The notes under the pieces were generated by a model. The model did no database searches, was not told where the DNA came from, and worked only from the letters and a program-made list of their open reading frames with translations. A program made the position numbers and the translations under genes. 64,000 bases of DNA from an uncultured Granulosicoccus sp. (GTDB taxonomy: Bacteria > Pseudomonadota > Gammaproteobacteria > Granulosicoccales > Granulosicoccaceae), in assembly GCA_947499955.1 (NCBI GenBank), contig CANMQI010000009.1, positions 207,416-271,415 on the forward strand, written 5' to 3'. This document shows, piece by piece, positions 46,847-56,721 of this stretch; positions within the stretch are counted from its first letter, which is position 1, and every line of letters begins with the position of its first letter.

Positions 46847-49615
46847 TTGATAGTGGAACCACTGACAGACACTCCCCGGCAGGCAACGCGGGAGTCCAAT
46901 ACAGTCGACAGGAATACTGACGGTGGCAAGAAGTCGGTACACCTGCGCGTGTTACTGGTCTTGATGGGCTGTGTCACCGCCATCATTGCGCTGGTGAGCA
47001 TGCGACTCGATCAACCTGCCTGGGAAATCGTCTGGCTGATCGATGGCAGAATCAACCGTGACGTGCTGCAGGCGATGGATCAACTGCGCTACGAACTGGC
47101 AGCCCTGGCGCTGGTCGGTCTGAATTTCATTCTGTATGTGTTTCGCAGCGGTCGAGACTCGATTCCGGACAATCTCACTCGAAGTGCCCTGTCCACTGAA
47201 TGGTCAGAGAACGACGCTGGCCAGCGTCCATCGCCCGATAGCGATTTTCTGGAGCAGACTGTCGCCATCGCCGAGGAGGAATTGCCTGCCCGGCGGCCCG
47301 CGACATCTGCTGAGCAGAGGGCTGTGCAAGGCATCAGCAAGGCCAACGCCGAGGCGCAGTTGCAGATTGCCAGTGATGAAGTGGTTCGCTTGAGAAAGGA
47401 GCTGCTGGCCTGTCGGCAGCAGCTGGAAACGTCCAATCAGGCTAAATCGCAGTTTCTGGCGAATATGAGCCACGAACTGCGTACGCCGATGAACGGCATC
47501 ATGGGTATGACCGATCTGTTGCTTGGCGGTACCTTGTCTGCAAGAGAAGAGCGCTTCGTCAATTCCATTGCGGCCTCATCCAGTGCGCTGCTGGCGATCA
47601 TCAATGATCTGCTGGATTTTTCCAAGATAGAATCCGGAATACTACAGCTCGAGAACGGGCGATTTTCGGTGCGTGATTGTGTGGAGGATGTCTGTGCCTC
47701 ACTGGCCAGCTCTGCCCATGCCAAGGAGATCGAGCTCATCTGTTATGTCGATTCCAATGTGCCGGTGCAGATGGATGGTGATCCGGGGCGTGTCAGACAG
47801 ATACTTCAAAACCTGATTACCAATGCCATTGCCTTCACGCAGCAAGGTGAAGTGGTCGTGCGTGTCACCCGCAAGCAGGAAGGCAAGGGCAAAGGCAAGT
47901 CGGTCTATCTGTGTGATGTACAGGATACGGGCGTGGGCATTACCCCGGAGATGCAGATCCAGTTGTTCGATGCCTTTACTCAGGCAGATCCGAGCAATAC
48001 TCGCGGGCACGGCGGTATCGGTATGGGCCTTGCCATTACCCGGCAGCTGGTATCCATGATGAACGGCAACATCTCGTTCCGCAGTCGCCTCGGTGAAGGT
48101 ACACGCTTCAGTTTCACGATGGAGCTGGAGGATGTGGCCGAGGATATGCCGGGGGCTTCGCGCCGACGTTCACTGCACGGTTCACGCGTACTGGTGGTGG
48201 ATGACAATGAGACCAATCGCACGATTCTGTATCACCAGTTGTCCAACTGGGGGGTACTGGTGGAAACCGTGGAAAGCGGCCAGCTTGCCCTGCAGGCCTT
48301 GCGCGCGGCACATGATCGGGATCAGGGGTTTGATGTTCTGATACTGGATCTGCACATGCCCGAGATGGATGGCATTCAGCTGGCCAAGGCCATTCAGGCC
48401 GAGCCTGATTTCCGGCATATCCAGGCAATCATGCTGACATCGGCCATACTGCAACTCGATGGCATGGAGCTGCGCAAGCTGGGTATCTTCAAGTACGTCA
48501 GCAAGCCTGCCAGGCAATCGGTACTGCACGATTCACTGGCATCACTGATGCCCAGTGAGGGCGGCAATGCTCGCCTGCGTGAAGAGCCGGTACCGGTGCA
48601 CAGGCCACCGCAGCCCAAGCCGAAGGTCAATGCCCGGGTACTGCTGGTGGAAGACAACCCGGTGAACCAGGACGTGGCCATGGGGATGCTGGAGCAACTG
48701 GGCTGTGAGGTGACACTGGCCACCGATGGCAAGGATGCGGTGGAGAGAGGCCAGGCGCAGAAATACGACATCGTCCTCATGGACTGTCAGATGCCGACCA
48801 TGGATGGCTACGAGGCCACGCGACAGCTGAAATCCGATGGCGCGCTGAATGCACCCACCCCCGTGGTGGCATTGACCGCCAATGCGATGGAAGGCGATCG
48901 GGAGAAATGCCTGTCTGCCGGTATGGACGATTATGTCTCCAAGCCGGTGCGGACACAGATGCTCAATCACATGATCGAAAAATGGGTAGGCCGTTCCGAC
49001 GAGCAGTTTGACAGTGATCAGCACAGCCAGACGCCGGCGCTGATGTCATCTGGCGTGCGCGAAGATGATCTGGAAGAGAGTCACTTTCATCGAATGGAAG
49101 AGACCTTCAGGCAGATTCCGGGACAGGCTTTTTCAGCTGCCGATCAGTCAGTCAGCCCGCCGGATCAGACGATCGCTCCCCTGCAACAGGCAGAGGAGCC
49201 TGCGGCTGCCAACGCCGATGCGCATGACAGAACCGTAGCCGACATTCGTGATGAGACATCCGCCTCGGTCATCAATCCGAAGGCCATCAACACCATTCGT
49301 GGTTTGCAGCGTCCCGGCAAGGCCTGTTTGCTGACCAAGGTGGTCGGCGTGTATTTCAACAAGACACCAGAGCTGATCGCCACCATGCAGGCAGCCATGC
49401 GGGACAACGATCTGGAGGCGGTGGCCGCCTGCGCCCACAGCCTGAAATCCAGCAGCGCCTATCTGGGCGCCGATATGCTGACGACACGCTGTCGTCACAT
49501 AGAAAATGCCATCAAGGAAGGTGCGGAGCAGGAGGTTGCGTCGCTGGTGGCGGGTTTCGAAGAGGAATACGCCATGGTGTCGAACGAACTGGGTGGTCTG
49601 ATCGAGGCGGCCTGA
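46847..49615 (+). CDS. hybrid histidine kinase with two receivers and an Hpt domain
   Basis: 922 residues from a TTG at 46847, preceded by AAGAGG. Two membrane helices (about 33-52 and 84-100) flank a short loop, so the periplasmic sensor is small. Coiled coil at about 165-200; His209 in [13 protein letters not shown]; ATPase domain with GHGGIGMGLAITRQ; receiver 1 with Asp501 (LILDLHMPEMDG); receiver 2 with Asp646 (LMDCQMPTMDG); and an Hpt domain near the end with His864 in CAHSLKSSSAYLGA. BarA/EvgS-like layout, able to run a full phosphorelay to a separate regulator. Divergent from the PhnD-kinase-fusion unit. Confidence 0.92.
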   Translation: MIVEPLTDTPRQATRESNTVDRNTDGGKKSVHLRVLLVLMGCVTAIIALVSMRLDQPAWEIVWLIDGRINRDVLQAMDQLRYELAALALVGLNFILYVFRSGRDSIPDNLTRSALSTEWSENDAGQRPSPDSDFLEQTVAIAEEELPARRPATSAEQRAVQGISKANAEAQLQIASDEVVRLRKELLACRQQLETSNQAKSQFLANMSHELRTPMNGIMGMTDLLLGGTLSAREERFVNSIAASSSALLAIINDLLDFSKIESGILQLENGRFSVRDCVEDVCASLASSAHAKEIELICYVDSNVPVQMDGDPGRVRQILQNLITNAIAFTQQGEVVVRVTRKQEGKGKGKSVYLCDVQDTGVGITPEMQIQLFDAFTQADPSNTRGHGGIGMGLAITRQLVSMMNGNISFRSRLGEGTRFSFTMELEDVAEDMPGASRRRSLHGSRVLVVDDNETNRTILYHQLSNWGVLVETVESGQLALQALRAAHDRDQGFDVLILDLHMPEMDGIQLAKAIQAEPDFRHIQAIMLTSAILQLDGMELRKLGIFKYVSKPARQSVLHDSLASLMPSEGGNARLREEPVPVHRPPQPKPKVNARVLLVEDNPVNQDVAMGMLEQLGCEVTLATDGKDAVERGQAQKYDIVLMDCQMPTMDGYEATRQLKSDGALNAPTPVVALTANAMEGDREKCLSAGMDDYVSKPVRTQMLNHMIEKWVGRSDEQFDSDQHSQTPALMSSGVREDDLEESHFHRMEETFRQIPGQAFSAADQSVSPPDQTIAPLQQAEEPAAANADAHDRTVADIRDETSASVINPKAINTIRGLQRPGKACLLTKVVGVYFNKTPELIATMQAAMRDNDLEAVAACAHSLKSSSAYLGADMLTTRCRHIENAIKEGAEQEVASLVAGFEEEYAMVSNELGGLIEAA

Positions 49616-49660
49616 CCCCAGGCGGCCTTGAACCCAGGCGGCCTGACCCAGGCGGCCTGA
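49605..49660 (+). repeat. short tandem repeat across the kinase stop codon
   Basis: Four copies of AGGCGGCCTGA (one with an extra T) at 49605, 49620, 49636 and 49650, about 15 bases apart. The first copy encodes the last residues and TGA stop of the kinase; the rest lie in the untranslated tail. Confidence 0.85.
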
Positions 49661-49718
49661 GTCGAGACGTCCGATCCCGGGCATGCCTGCGGACAGGCAC
49701 GCCCGGAGTTGAATACTG

Positions 49719-50441
49719 TCAGAGGTCCATCATCAGTTTGGAATCATCGATGATGTGATCCAGATCGACGCCTTCGTAGAAGTCGAAAATCGCATCCACC
49801 ACGAACTGCGGGTCATCGGTGATCTGGAACAGATCCATGTCGCCGGGGCTGATGGTACCGGCCTCGACCAGTGAGGTCTCGAACCATTCCAGCAGGCCCT
49901 TCCAGAAGTCGGTGCCGAACAGGATGATGGGAATGCGTTTGGACTTGCCGGTCTGGACCAGGGTCAGGATTTCCGCCATTTCGTCCAGCGTGCCGAAGCC
50001 GCCGGGCATGACCACATAGGCCGAGGCATACTTGACGAACATGACCTTGCGGGCGAAGAAATACTTGAAGTTCAGGCTGATGTCCTGATAGGGGTTGCCG
50101 GATTGCTCATGCGGCAGCTTGATGTTCAGGCCCACACTGGCCGATTTACCGCTGAAAGCGCCCTTGTTGGCCGCTTCCATGACCCCGGGGCCACCGCCAC
50201 TGACCACCGCAAAGCCCGAGTCGGACAACAGCCGGCTGATCTCCTCGCTGTACTGGTAGTAGGGGTTATCCGGCTTGAAACGGGCAGAGCCGAAGATACT
50301 CACCGACGGGCTCAGGTCAGCCAGCTGCTGAAAGCCTTCGACAAATTCGGACATGATCTGGAAGATCTTCCACGAATCGCGTGTCAGAGCCTTGTCTCTT
50401 GCATCCCGGCGCATCTGGTTGTGAGTGGGTAGCTTTCGCAT
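49719..50441 (-). CDS. LOG-family (TIGR00730) Rossmann-fold protein
   Basis: 240 residues. LOG-family signatures: SVSIFGSARFKPDNPYY, VSGGGPGVMEAANKGAF and the active-site PGGFGTLDEMAEILTLVQTGK. Related plant and bacterial enzymes release free cytokinin or cleave the ribose phosphate of nucleoside 5'-monophosphates; older annotation called them lysine decarboxylases. Cytoplasmic. Divergent from polA, with about 90 bases between. Confidence 0.92.
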   Translation of the reverse strand: MRKLPTHNQMRRDARDKALTRDSWKIFQIMSEFVEGFQQLADLSPSVSIFGSARFKPDNPYYQYSEEISRLLSDSGFAVVSGGGPGVMEAANKGAFSGKSASVGLNIKLPHEQSGNPYQDISLNFKYFFARKVMFVKYASAYVVMPGGFGTLDEMAEILTLVQTGKSKRIPIILFGTDFWKGLLEWFETSLVEAGTISPGDMDLFQITDDPQFVVDAIFDFYEGVDLDHIIDDSKLMMDL

Positions 50442-50533
50442 CGATTCGTCTCTTGCCGACTATTGGTGTGTTTTCGAAATGACAGGCCGAGTGAATAGGT
50501 ACACTATCCCCACAGCCCAAGCAGGTTATTCGT

Positions 50534-53332
50534 ATGTCCAGTACCGCCAAATCCGATACAGCCACCGATAGCCCCGTTATTCTGGTTGACGGCTCAGCGT
50601 ACCTGTATCGGGCATTCCATGCGATGCCACCCTTGAGTAATGCAAAAGGTCAGCCGACCGGCGCCATCTACGGTGTCGTCAACATGCTGCGCAAGCTGGT
50701 AGCCGATTATCAGCCAAGCATCATGGTGGTGATATTCGATGCCAGCGGCAAGACGTTTCGTGACGACATCTACACCGAGTATAAGGCGAACCGTGCCCGT
50801 ATGCCCGATGACATGCGCTCGCAGATCAAGCCGCTGTACGAGGTGGTAGAGAAGATGGGATTTCCGATGCTGATCGTGGACGGCGTCGAGGCTGACGATG
50901 TCATCGGCACCTTGTCGGTGCAGGCCACACAGGCCGGGCTCAAGACCATCGTCTCCACCGGTGACAAGGACATGGCGCAGCTGGTCAATGAGCAGGTAAC
51001 GCTCGTCAATACCATGACGAATACGGTCATGGATGTCGAGGGTGTGATCGAGAAGTTCGGGGTGCCGCCCGAGCAGATCATCGACTACCTGGCGCTGGTG
51101 GGTGATACCTCTGACAACATTCCGGGCGTACCCAGCTGCGGTCCGAAAACCGCGGTCAAATGGCTCAGCGCACACGGTTCCCTGCAGGGTGTCATGGACA
51201 ATGCCGATTCCATCAAGGGCAAGATCGGCGAAAAATTGCGTGACGCGCTGGCACACCTGCCCATGTCCCTCGATCTGGCCACGATTCGGCTGGATGTGGA
51301 GCTGCCACAGAGGATCGAGGATCTGAGCATCGGTGAACCGGATGTCGAGGCTCTGGCTGCGTTGTACAAGGAGCTGGAATTCAACACCTGGTCGCGCGAG
51401 CTGGCAGAGGGCAAGTCGCCGCTGTTGAACCGACGAGCTCGTCAGAACAGCGGCAGTGAGGGCAGCGACGAGGAAGCCGACAGTGGCGATGCGGCGGCCA
51501 GCACCGACTCGGGTGATGCGGTGGATCGGCAGTACGAGACCCTCTTCACGCTGGAAGAGCTGGATCGCTGGATAAGCGAGCTCGAGTCTGCCGAGCTGTT
51601 CGCCTTCGATACCGAAACCACCAGCCTGGATTACATGCAGGCCGAGGTGGTCGGCCTCTCCTTTGCCGTGGCCGACGGGCGTGCCGCCTATGTGCCGCTG
51701 GCCCACGATTATGAAGACGCTCCCGAGCAGCTGGATCGGGCCGAGGTGCTGGAGCGGCTGCGGCCGCTGCTGGAGGGTAAACAGCGCAATCTGGTGGGGC
51801 AGCACATCAAGTACGACATCAATGTGCTGCGCAACCACGGCATCGAGCTGGTCAACGTGGCGCACGACACCATGCTCGAATCCTATGTGCTGGACAGCAC
51901 CGCTACCCGTCACGACATGGATTCCCTGTCGAAGAAGTATCTGGGCGTGTCCACGGTGAAGTTCGAGGACATCGCCGGCAAGGGCAAGAAGCAGCTGACC
52001 TTCAACCAGATTGATGTGGAGACGGCCAGTCACTATGCGGCTGAAGATGCCGATATCACGCTGCGTCTGCATCAGGCGCTGTGGCCGAAACTTTCCGCCG
52101 AGCCGACGCTGAAGAAGCTGTACGAAGAGATCGAATTGCCTGCGCTGCATGTGCTGTCGCATATCGAATGCACCGGCGTGCGCATCGATGCCGACATGCT
52201 GGCCAAGCAGGGCAAGTTACTGGCGGCGACCATCGAAGAGGTGAAAACCGCCGCCTATGAAGATGCCGGCCGGGAATTCAACCTGGGATCCCCCAAGCAG
52301 ATCGGAGAAATCTTCTTCAACGAAAAGCAGTTTCCGATCATTCGCAAGACACCCAAGGGCCAGCCGTCAACGGCCGAGGACGTGCTTGAGCAGCTGGCTC
52401 TGGACTACCCCCTGCCACGTCTGATACTGCAGCACCGCAGCCTGACCAAGCTGATGTCCACCTATATCGAAAAGCTGCCTTTGCAGATCGACCCGAAAAC
52501 GCATCGGGTACACACCTCCTACAACCAGGCCATCGCCTCCACGGGGCGCCTGTCGAGTACCGATCCGAACCTGCAGAACATACCGGTACGCACCGAGGAA
52601 GGGCGACGTATTCGTGAAGCCTTCATTGCCGAGAAGGGCTATCGCTTGCTGGCCGCGGATTATTCGCAGATAGAGCTGCGCATCATGGCGCACCTGTCGG
52701 GTGATGAAGGTCTGGTGACAGCCTTCGAGCAAGGGCTGGATGTGCACAAGGCCACCGCCGCCGAAGTGTTCGGTGTGCCGCTGGAGGCCGTGGAAGCCGA
52801 TCAGCGCCGCTCGGCCAAGGCCATCAACTTCGGTCTGATCTATGGCATGTCGGCGTTCGGTCTGGCCAAGCAGCTGGACATTCCACGCGGTGAGGCGCAG
52901 AGCTATATCAATCTGTATTTCGAACGCTATCCGGGTGTGAAGCGCTATATGGACGAGACCCGCGCCCTGGCGAAAGAGCAAGGCTATGTGGAAACCGTGT
53001 TCGGTCGTCGCCTGTATCTGCCGGACATCAATGCCCGTAATGCGCAGATGAGAAACTACGCCGAGCGTACCGCCATCAACGCGCCCATGCAGGGTACGGC
53101 TGCCGACATCATCAAGCGCGCCATGATCGACGTGGATGACTGGCTACGCAAGGAGTCCATCGATGCCCGGATCATCATGCAGGTACACGATGAACTGGTG
53201 CTGGAAGTCAAGGCCGGGGAGCTGGACAGCGTGGGCGAACAGGTGAGCAGCCTGATGATCAAGGCTGCGACGCTGAAGGTGCCATTGGAAGTGGATGTGG
53301 GTGTCGGTAACAGCTGGGAAGAGGCGCACTGA
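50534..53332 (+). CDS. polA: DNA polymerase I
   Basis: 932 residues with all three parts. The 5'-3' exonuclease is at about 1-300 (VDGSAYLYRAFHAMP, DVIGTLSVQA, STGDKDMAQLV). The 3'-5' proofreading exonuclease is at about 340-530 (FAFDTETTSLD, DxE present). The polymerase is at about 550-932 (motif A DYSQIELRIMAHLSGD near 706, motif B RRSAKAINFGLIYGMSAFG, motif C VHDELVLEV). The linker at about 297-325 is acidic and Ser/Gly/Asp-rich. Repair and Okazaki-fragment maturation. Confidence 0.98.
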   Translation: MSSTAKSDTATDSPVILVDGSAYLYRAFHAMPPLSNAKGQPTGAIYGVVNMLRKLVADYQPSIMVVIFDASGKTFRDDIYTEYKANRARMPDDMRSQIKPLYEVVEKMGFPMLIVDGVEADDVIGTLSVQATQAGLKTIVSTGDKDMAQLVNEQVTLVNTMTNTVMDVEGVIEKFGVPPEQIIDYLALVGDTSDNIPGVPSCGPKTAVKWLSAHGSLQGVMDNADSIKGKIGEKLRDALAHLPMSLDLATIRLDVELPQRIEDLSIGEPDVEALAALYKELEFNTWSRELAEGKSPLLNRRARQNSGSEGSDEEADSGDAAASTDSGDAVDRQYETLFTLEELDRWISELESAELFAFDTETTSLDYMQAEVVGLSFAVADGRAAYVPLAHDYEDAPEQLDRAEVLERLRPLLEGKQRNLVGQHIKYDINVLRNHGIELVNVAHDTMLESYVLDSTATRHDMDSLSKKYLGVSTVKFEDIAGKGKKQLTFNQIDVETASHYAAEDADITLRLHQALWPKLSAEPTLKKLYEEIELPALHVLSHIECTGVRIDADMLAKQGKLLAATIEEVKTAAYEDAGREFNLGSPKQIGEIFFNEKQFPIIRKTPKGQPSTAEDVLEQLALDYPLPRLILQHRSLTKLMSTYIEKLPLQIDPKTHRVHTSYNQAIASTGRLSSTDPNLQNIPVRTEEGRRIREAFIAEKGYRLLAADYSQIELRIMAHLSGDEGLVTAFEQGLDVHKATAAEVFGVPLEAVEADQRRSAKAINFGLIYGMSAFGLAKQLDIPRGEAQSYINLYFERYPGVKRYMDETRALAKEQGYVETVFGRRLYLPDINARNAQMRNYAERTAINAPMQGTAADIIKRAMIDVDDWLRKESIDARIIMQVHDELVLEVKAGELDSVGEQVSSLMIKAATLKVPLEVDVGVGNSWEEAH

Positions 53333-54544
53333 TCAGACGCGAGGATTGTCCCCGGGCAACTGCACACGGCCCGGGGGGGCATCGCGGGCGGTGAGATACA
53401 CCGTCAGTGCCAGCAGTAGCAGGACGGCATAACTGCCAAACAGCAGCTGGTAGGTCATCGGGGAACTGGAGTCTGTTTGCGTGGCCACCAGCCGGCCGGT
53501 GACGAACTGCATGACGCCGGCGCCGAATATCGAACAGAAATTGATCAAAGTCACGCCGCGACCCACCAGCTCCGGCGGCAGAAAGGCGCGACCGTGGGCC
53601 ATCACCACGCCATAGCTGGTGCCGGCCGCTCCTATGATGATGAACAGGAAAGTGGCCATGCCAATGCCGGGCACCGGCTGCACCACGAAGCTGAGCAGGG
53701 CCAGCAGTACCAGGAAGTTGCCACCGAACACGACCCACTTGCGCGTGTTGAGCAGCTTGTCCAGCGGCCCATAGATCAGATTGCCGGCAATCATGGCAAT
53801 GGCCATCCACAGCGTCACCTTGCCAATGAGCAGGCTGTCAGCAGAGAACAGGTCAGTCAGGTAAGGACCCGTCCACAAACCGCGTATGCCCGCCACCGGC
53901 GCGTAGCACATCAGGGTCATGAGCATGATGGGCCACAGTACGGGCGTCTTCAGCAGGGTCAGGTAACCGGACAAGCCGGCATTGCCCGGCGCATCCACCT
54001 CAGGGTCTTCCACCAGCAGCACAATGGCAGCGGCCACCAACAACGACAGAGCCCCGAGCCCTGCCATGACCGTACGCCAGCCAAAGGCATCGACGGCCGA
54101 TGCCAACGGGCTGCTGCCCACCACATTGCCCAGATTGCCGAAGGCCACCAGCCAGGAGGTCATCACCGCAAACTGCCTGCCGTCGAACTTCTGCGCGAAG
54201 ATGAACAGTGAGGCCATCAATACCGGTGCGCAACCGATGCCGATGAGCGTCATGGCAACCACGATGGCCTGGGGGGATTGCGCCGTGGCGAAGATGAAGG
54301 CACCGCCGCCGCCGGCGAGGCCGAACATCAGGGCCGCCGTGCGTCGAGGTCCGTAACGATCCAGACCGACTCCCACGGCAAATTGCATCAGGGCGAAGCT
54401 GATGAACCACAAGCCTGATGCCAGCGAGAGGTCAGCCTTGTCCGCGCCCAGCTCGGCACTGAGCTGGGGTGTCAGTACCGCCAGGAAGGATCGGTAGAAC
54501 TGCGACAGAACGTAGGCAACTGCCAATGCGACAAGTCCGGACAT
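53333..54544 (-). CDS. major facilitator superfamily transporter
   Basis: 403 residues with about 12 membrane helices. Typical loop features are GVGLDRYGPRRTAALMFG between helices 2 and 3 (motif A-like) and the mid-protein loop EDPEVDAPGN. The substrate is unknown; it looks like the NarK/oxalate-formate-type group only in general outline. It is convergent with polA with no gap. Confidence 0.87.
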   Translation of the reverse strand: MSGLVALAVAYVLSQFYRSFLAVLTPQLSAELGADKADLSLASGLWFISFALMQFAVGVGLDRYGPRRTAALMFGLAGGGGAFIFATAQSPQAIVVAMTLIGIGCAPVLMASLFIFAQKFDGRQFAVMTSWLVAFGNLGNVVGSSPLASAVDAFGWRTVMAGLGALSLLVAAAIVLLVEDPEVDAPGNAGLSGYLTLLKTPVLWPIMLMTLMCYAPVAGIRGLWTGPYLTDLFSADSLLIGKVTLWMAIAMIAGNLIYGPLDKLLNTRKWVVFGGNFLVLLALLSFVVQPVPGIGMATFLFIIIGAAGTSYGVVMAHGRAFLPPELVGRGVTLINFCSIFGAGVMQFVTGRLVATQTDSSSPMTYQLLFGSYAVLLLLALTVYLTARDAPPGRVQLPGDNPRV

Positions 54545-54622
54545 CGAAACCAGCAGAGCCTTGGTGCGAAAGGGCCGTTAGTCTAAGCCAGTCTTCCACC
54601 AATGGGAAATCCGCGTTGCCGA

Positions 54623-55642
54623 TCAGCTTGCCAGGCATTGCAACAGCTGGGCCTCCCAGGTTTCATCGAGGGTGCGGCCGATGATTTCAATGCGGCTTTC
54701 CGCACAGTCCTGCAGTCGTGTTTCAGTGAGCGTACCGGAGGCCATGTTGTAGCCGAATACCCCCTTTTCTGTCAGGAAAAATGCCTTCACGCGCTCGGCC
54801 TCGATGCCACTGAGAACGCCGAACAGGCGATCGTGCCGGAATATTCTGTCAGCCTTGAATCGCCAGCCGACACTGCAATACCCTTCGCCGTGGTTCTCAG
54901 CCTTGAGATAGCCACAGGCAGGCAGAGGCGTATCAGCCGCAAGGACTGATTGTTCAGGGTGTGCATGGGTGTGATGGTGTATCGCGCTGTCGTTGCCCGC
55001 AGCAACCGGAGAGGCAGCGGTACGATCCAGAACAGAGGTATCCAGCTGGCCGTTTGTGGCAAACAGAACGCTTGCCGTGGCGCGTCCGTTTTGTTGCACG
55101 TAGCGTTGCAGCCGCTGTTTGTCCTCGGGCTGATACCGCTCGCTCTTGTTGCCGATAACACGATCTGCAATGGCAATCTGCTGGTTGAAGGTGTCGTGGT
55201 TGGTGTAGCGCTGATCGCTCAAGTGACGGGCATCCACCAGTGTCAGAATCTGCTGCACATCCAGTACCTCCCGATACAGACTCGACAGCACGTGCAGGAC
55301 TTCTTTCGGGTGGCCGAGCCCGGTAGGCTCGATCAGTAGTCGATCGGGTCTGGACCGGGTCAATAGATGGTTCAACCCGACTTGCATCGGGAGTCCGGCC
55401 GCACAGCACATGCAACCGCCAGGCACTTCGCGCACGTAGACGCCGCTCTCTTCGCTGAGTTGCCCCTGCACCAGTCCGGCGTCGACACCGATTTCACCGA
55501 ATTCGTTGACGAGCACTGCCCAGCGCTGCCCCGCCGGCTTGTGCTGCAGCAGGTGCATGATGGCCGTGGTCTTGCCCACCCCGAGAAAGCCCGTGATGAT
55601 GTTGGTGGGTATGTACCGTAGCGGAGCTGTCATGCGCGTCAT
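54623..55642 (-). CDS. COG0523 (CobW/ZigA-like) G3E GTPase, probable zinc metallochaperone
   Basis: 339 residues from an ATG at 55642; an ATG at 55633 is equally possible. N-terminal GTPase with Walker A GFLGVGKT (18-25), the family zinc motif CMCC (Cys77, Cys79, Cys80), guanine-specificity-like GNKSE (164-168), and a His-rich loop at 221-230 (HHHTHAH) typical of metal insertases. The C-terminal CobW_C half follows. It lies 37 bases after znuA on the same strand, which points to zinc delivery under zinc limitation rather than cobalamin synthesis. Confidence 0.9.
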   Translation of the reverse strand: MTRMTAPLRYIPTNIITGFLGVGKTTAIMHLLQHKPAGQRWAVLVNEFGEIGVDAGLVQGQLSEESGVYVREVPGGCMCCAAGLPMQVGLNHLLTRSRPDRLLIEPTGLGHPKEVLHVLSSLYREVLDVQQILTLVDARHLSDQRYTNHDTFNQQIAIADRVIGNKSERYQPEDKQRLQRYVQQNGRATASVLFATNGQLDTSVLDRTAASPVAAGNDSAIHHHTHAHPEQSVLAADTPLPACGYLKAENHGEGYCSVGWRFKADRIFRHDRLFGVLSGIEAERVKAFFLTEKGVFGYNMASGTLTETRLQDCAESRIEIIGRTLDETWEAQLLQCLAS

Positions 55643-55679
55643 TGGTCGTGAACCATCGGTGGCAGAGAGCGTGCTGCGT

Positions 55680-56681
55680 TCAAACGCAGTCGGCCAGCAC
55701 GGTGGCGAGCCCGCGCAGCATGCGTGGATAGAGCTCTGGTCCGATTTCAATACCGGTGCCCAGTGGGTCGATCACGCTCGAGCGTGCATCCGTGCCATCG
55801 ATTATGGTTGCCACCATGCCGGGATTGAACTGAGGCTCCGCCAGCACACACTTGACACTGGCCTGCTTGACGCGATCCCGTATTTGCTGAATACGCGCAG
55901 GGCCGGGCCTGGAGGCATCACCCAGGGCAATGGCGCCTGAGGCTGGAAAATCGAAGGCGTTTTCGAAGTATTGATAGGCATCGTGAAAGACGATGAAGCG
56001 TCGACTGCGTGCCGGCGCGAGTAATGCTTCTACCTGCGTGCTTGTCGATTCAAGCTCGGCCTTGCCAGCTTCGGCATTGGCCAGATAAAGCTCTGCATGT
56101 TCCGGATCTGCACTGGAGAGTTCCCGGGCGATGGTATCGAGCCAGATTGCCGCATTGGTCGGGTCAAGCCAGGCATGGGGATCACGCTCGTCGTGTGTCT
56201 CGCCTGAATGCTCGTCGTCGTCATGTTCATCGTCATGTTCATCGTCATGTTCATCGTCAAGTTCGTCATCAAGTTCGTCGTCATGTTCGTCGCTGTGATC
56301 ATCGTCATGATCGTGCGCCTCGAACAGAGCGTTTTCTCGTCGGGTCAGAATCGTGTTGCCGGGGATATCCAGCATTTGCACGTGTGTGGCATCCGGAGCC
56401 AGCGTATCGATAGTGTCGGCAAGCCACGGTGTCAGTGCGGCGCTAACCCAGAAAACAACATCGGCCTCTTGTAGAGCCTGTGCTTCAGAAGGTCGCAATG
56501 AATAGCCGTGCGGCGATGCCCCCCGGGACACCACCAACTCCGGTGTACCCAGTGTCCCCATCACCTGTGCGACGAGAGAATGCACCGGAGCGATATCGAC
56601 GGCAACCGCGGGAACAGCAGCGTGGCTGACACCTGTCGTGGCGAGCATGGCAAGTGCCAGAGGCAAGACAGTGTTGTTCAT
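55680..56681 (-). CDS. znuA: zinc ABC transporter substrate-binding protein ZnuA
   Basis: 333 residues with a signal peptide (about 1-21). Cluster A-I binding protein: zinc ligands His58 in ASPHGYSLRPS, His169 in DPHAWLDP and a His in FHDAYQYFE. Between the first two lies the His/Asp/Glu-rich loop (about 122-168) seen in ZnuA, here unusually long and acidic. High-affinity periplasmic zinc capture. The permease and ATPase genes znuB and znuC are not in the window. Likely Zur-regulated (see the site upstream). Confidence 0.93.
   Translation of the reverse strand: MNNTVLPLALAMLATTGVSHAAVPAVAVDIAPVHSLVAQVMGTLGTPELVVSRGASPHGYSLRPSEAQALQEADVVFWVSAALTPWLADTIDTLAPDATHVQMLDIPGNTILTRRENALFEAHDHDDDHSDEHDDELDDELDDEHDDEHDDEHDDDEHSGETHDERDPHAWLDPTNAAIWLDTIARELSSADPEHAELYLANAEAGKAELESTSTQVEALLAPARSRRFIVFHDAYQYFENAFDFPASGAIALGDASRPGPARIQQIRDRVKQASVKCVLAEPQFNPGMVATIIDGTDARSSVIDPLGTGIEIGPELYPRMLRGLATVLADCV
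56221..56292 (-). repeat. 12-base tandem repeat coding the ZnuA metal loop
   Basis: Six in-frame 12-base units (TCATGTTCATCG and variants), three of them identical, encoding Asp-Glu-His-Asp-type tetrads. Copy number can change without a frameshift. Confidence 0.93.
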
Positions 56682-56721
56682 TGGTATTCCTGCAGTCTTC
56701 GATTGAGAGGCGGCACAGCAT

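Noticed and set aside
50594..52162. 522-codon leftward open frame inside polA
   Set aside because: Antisense shadow of polA.
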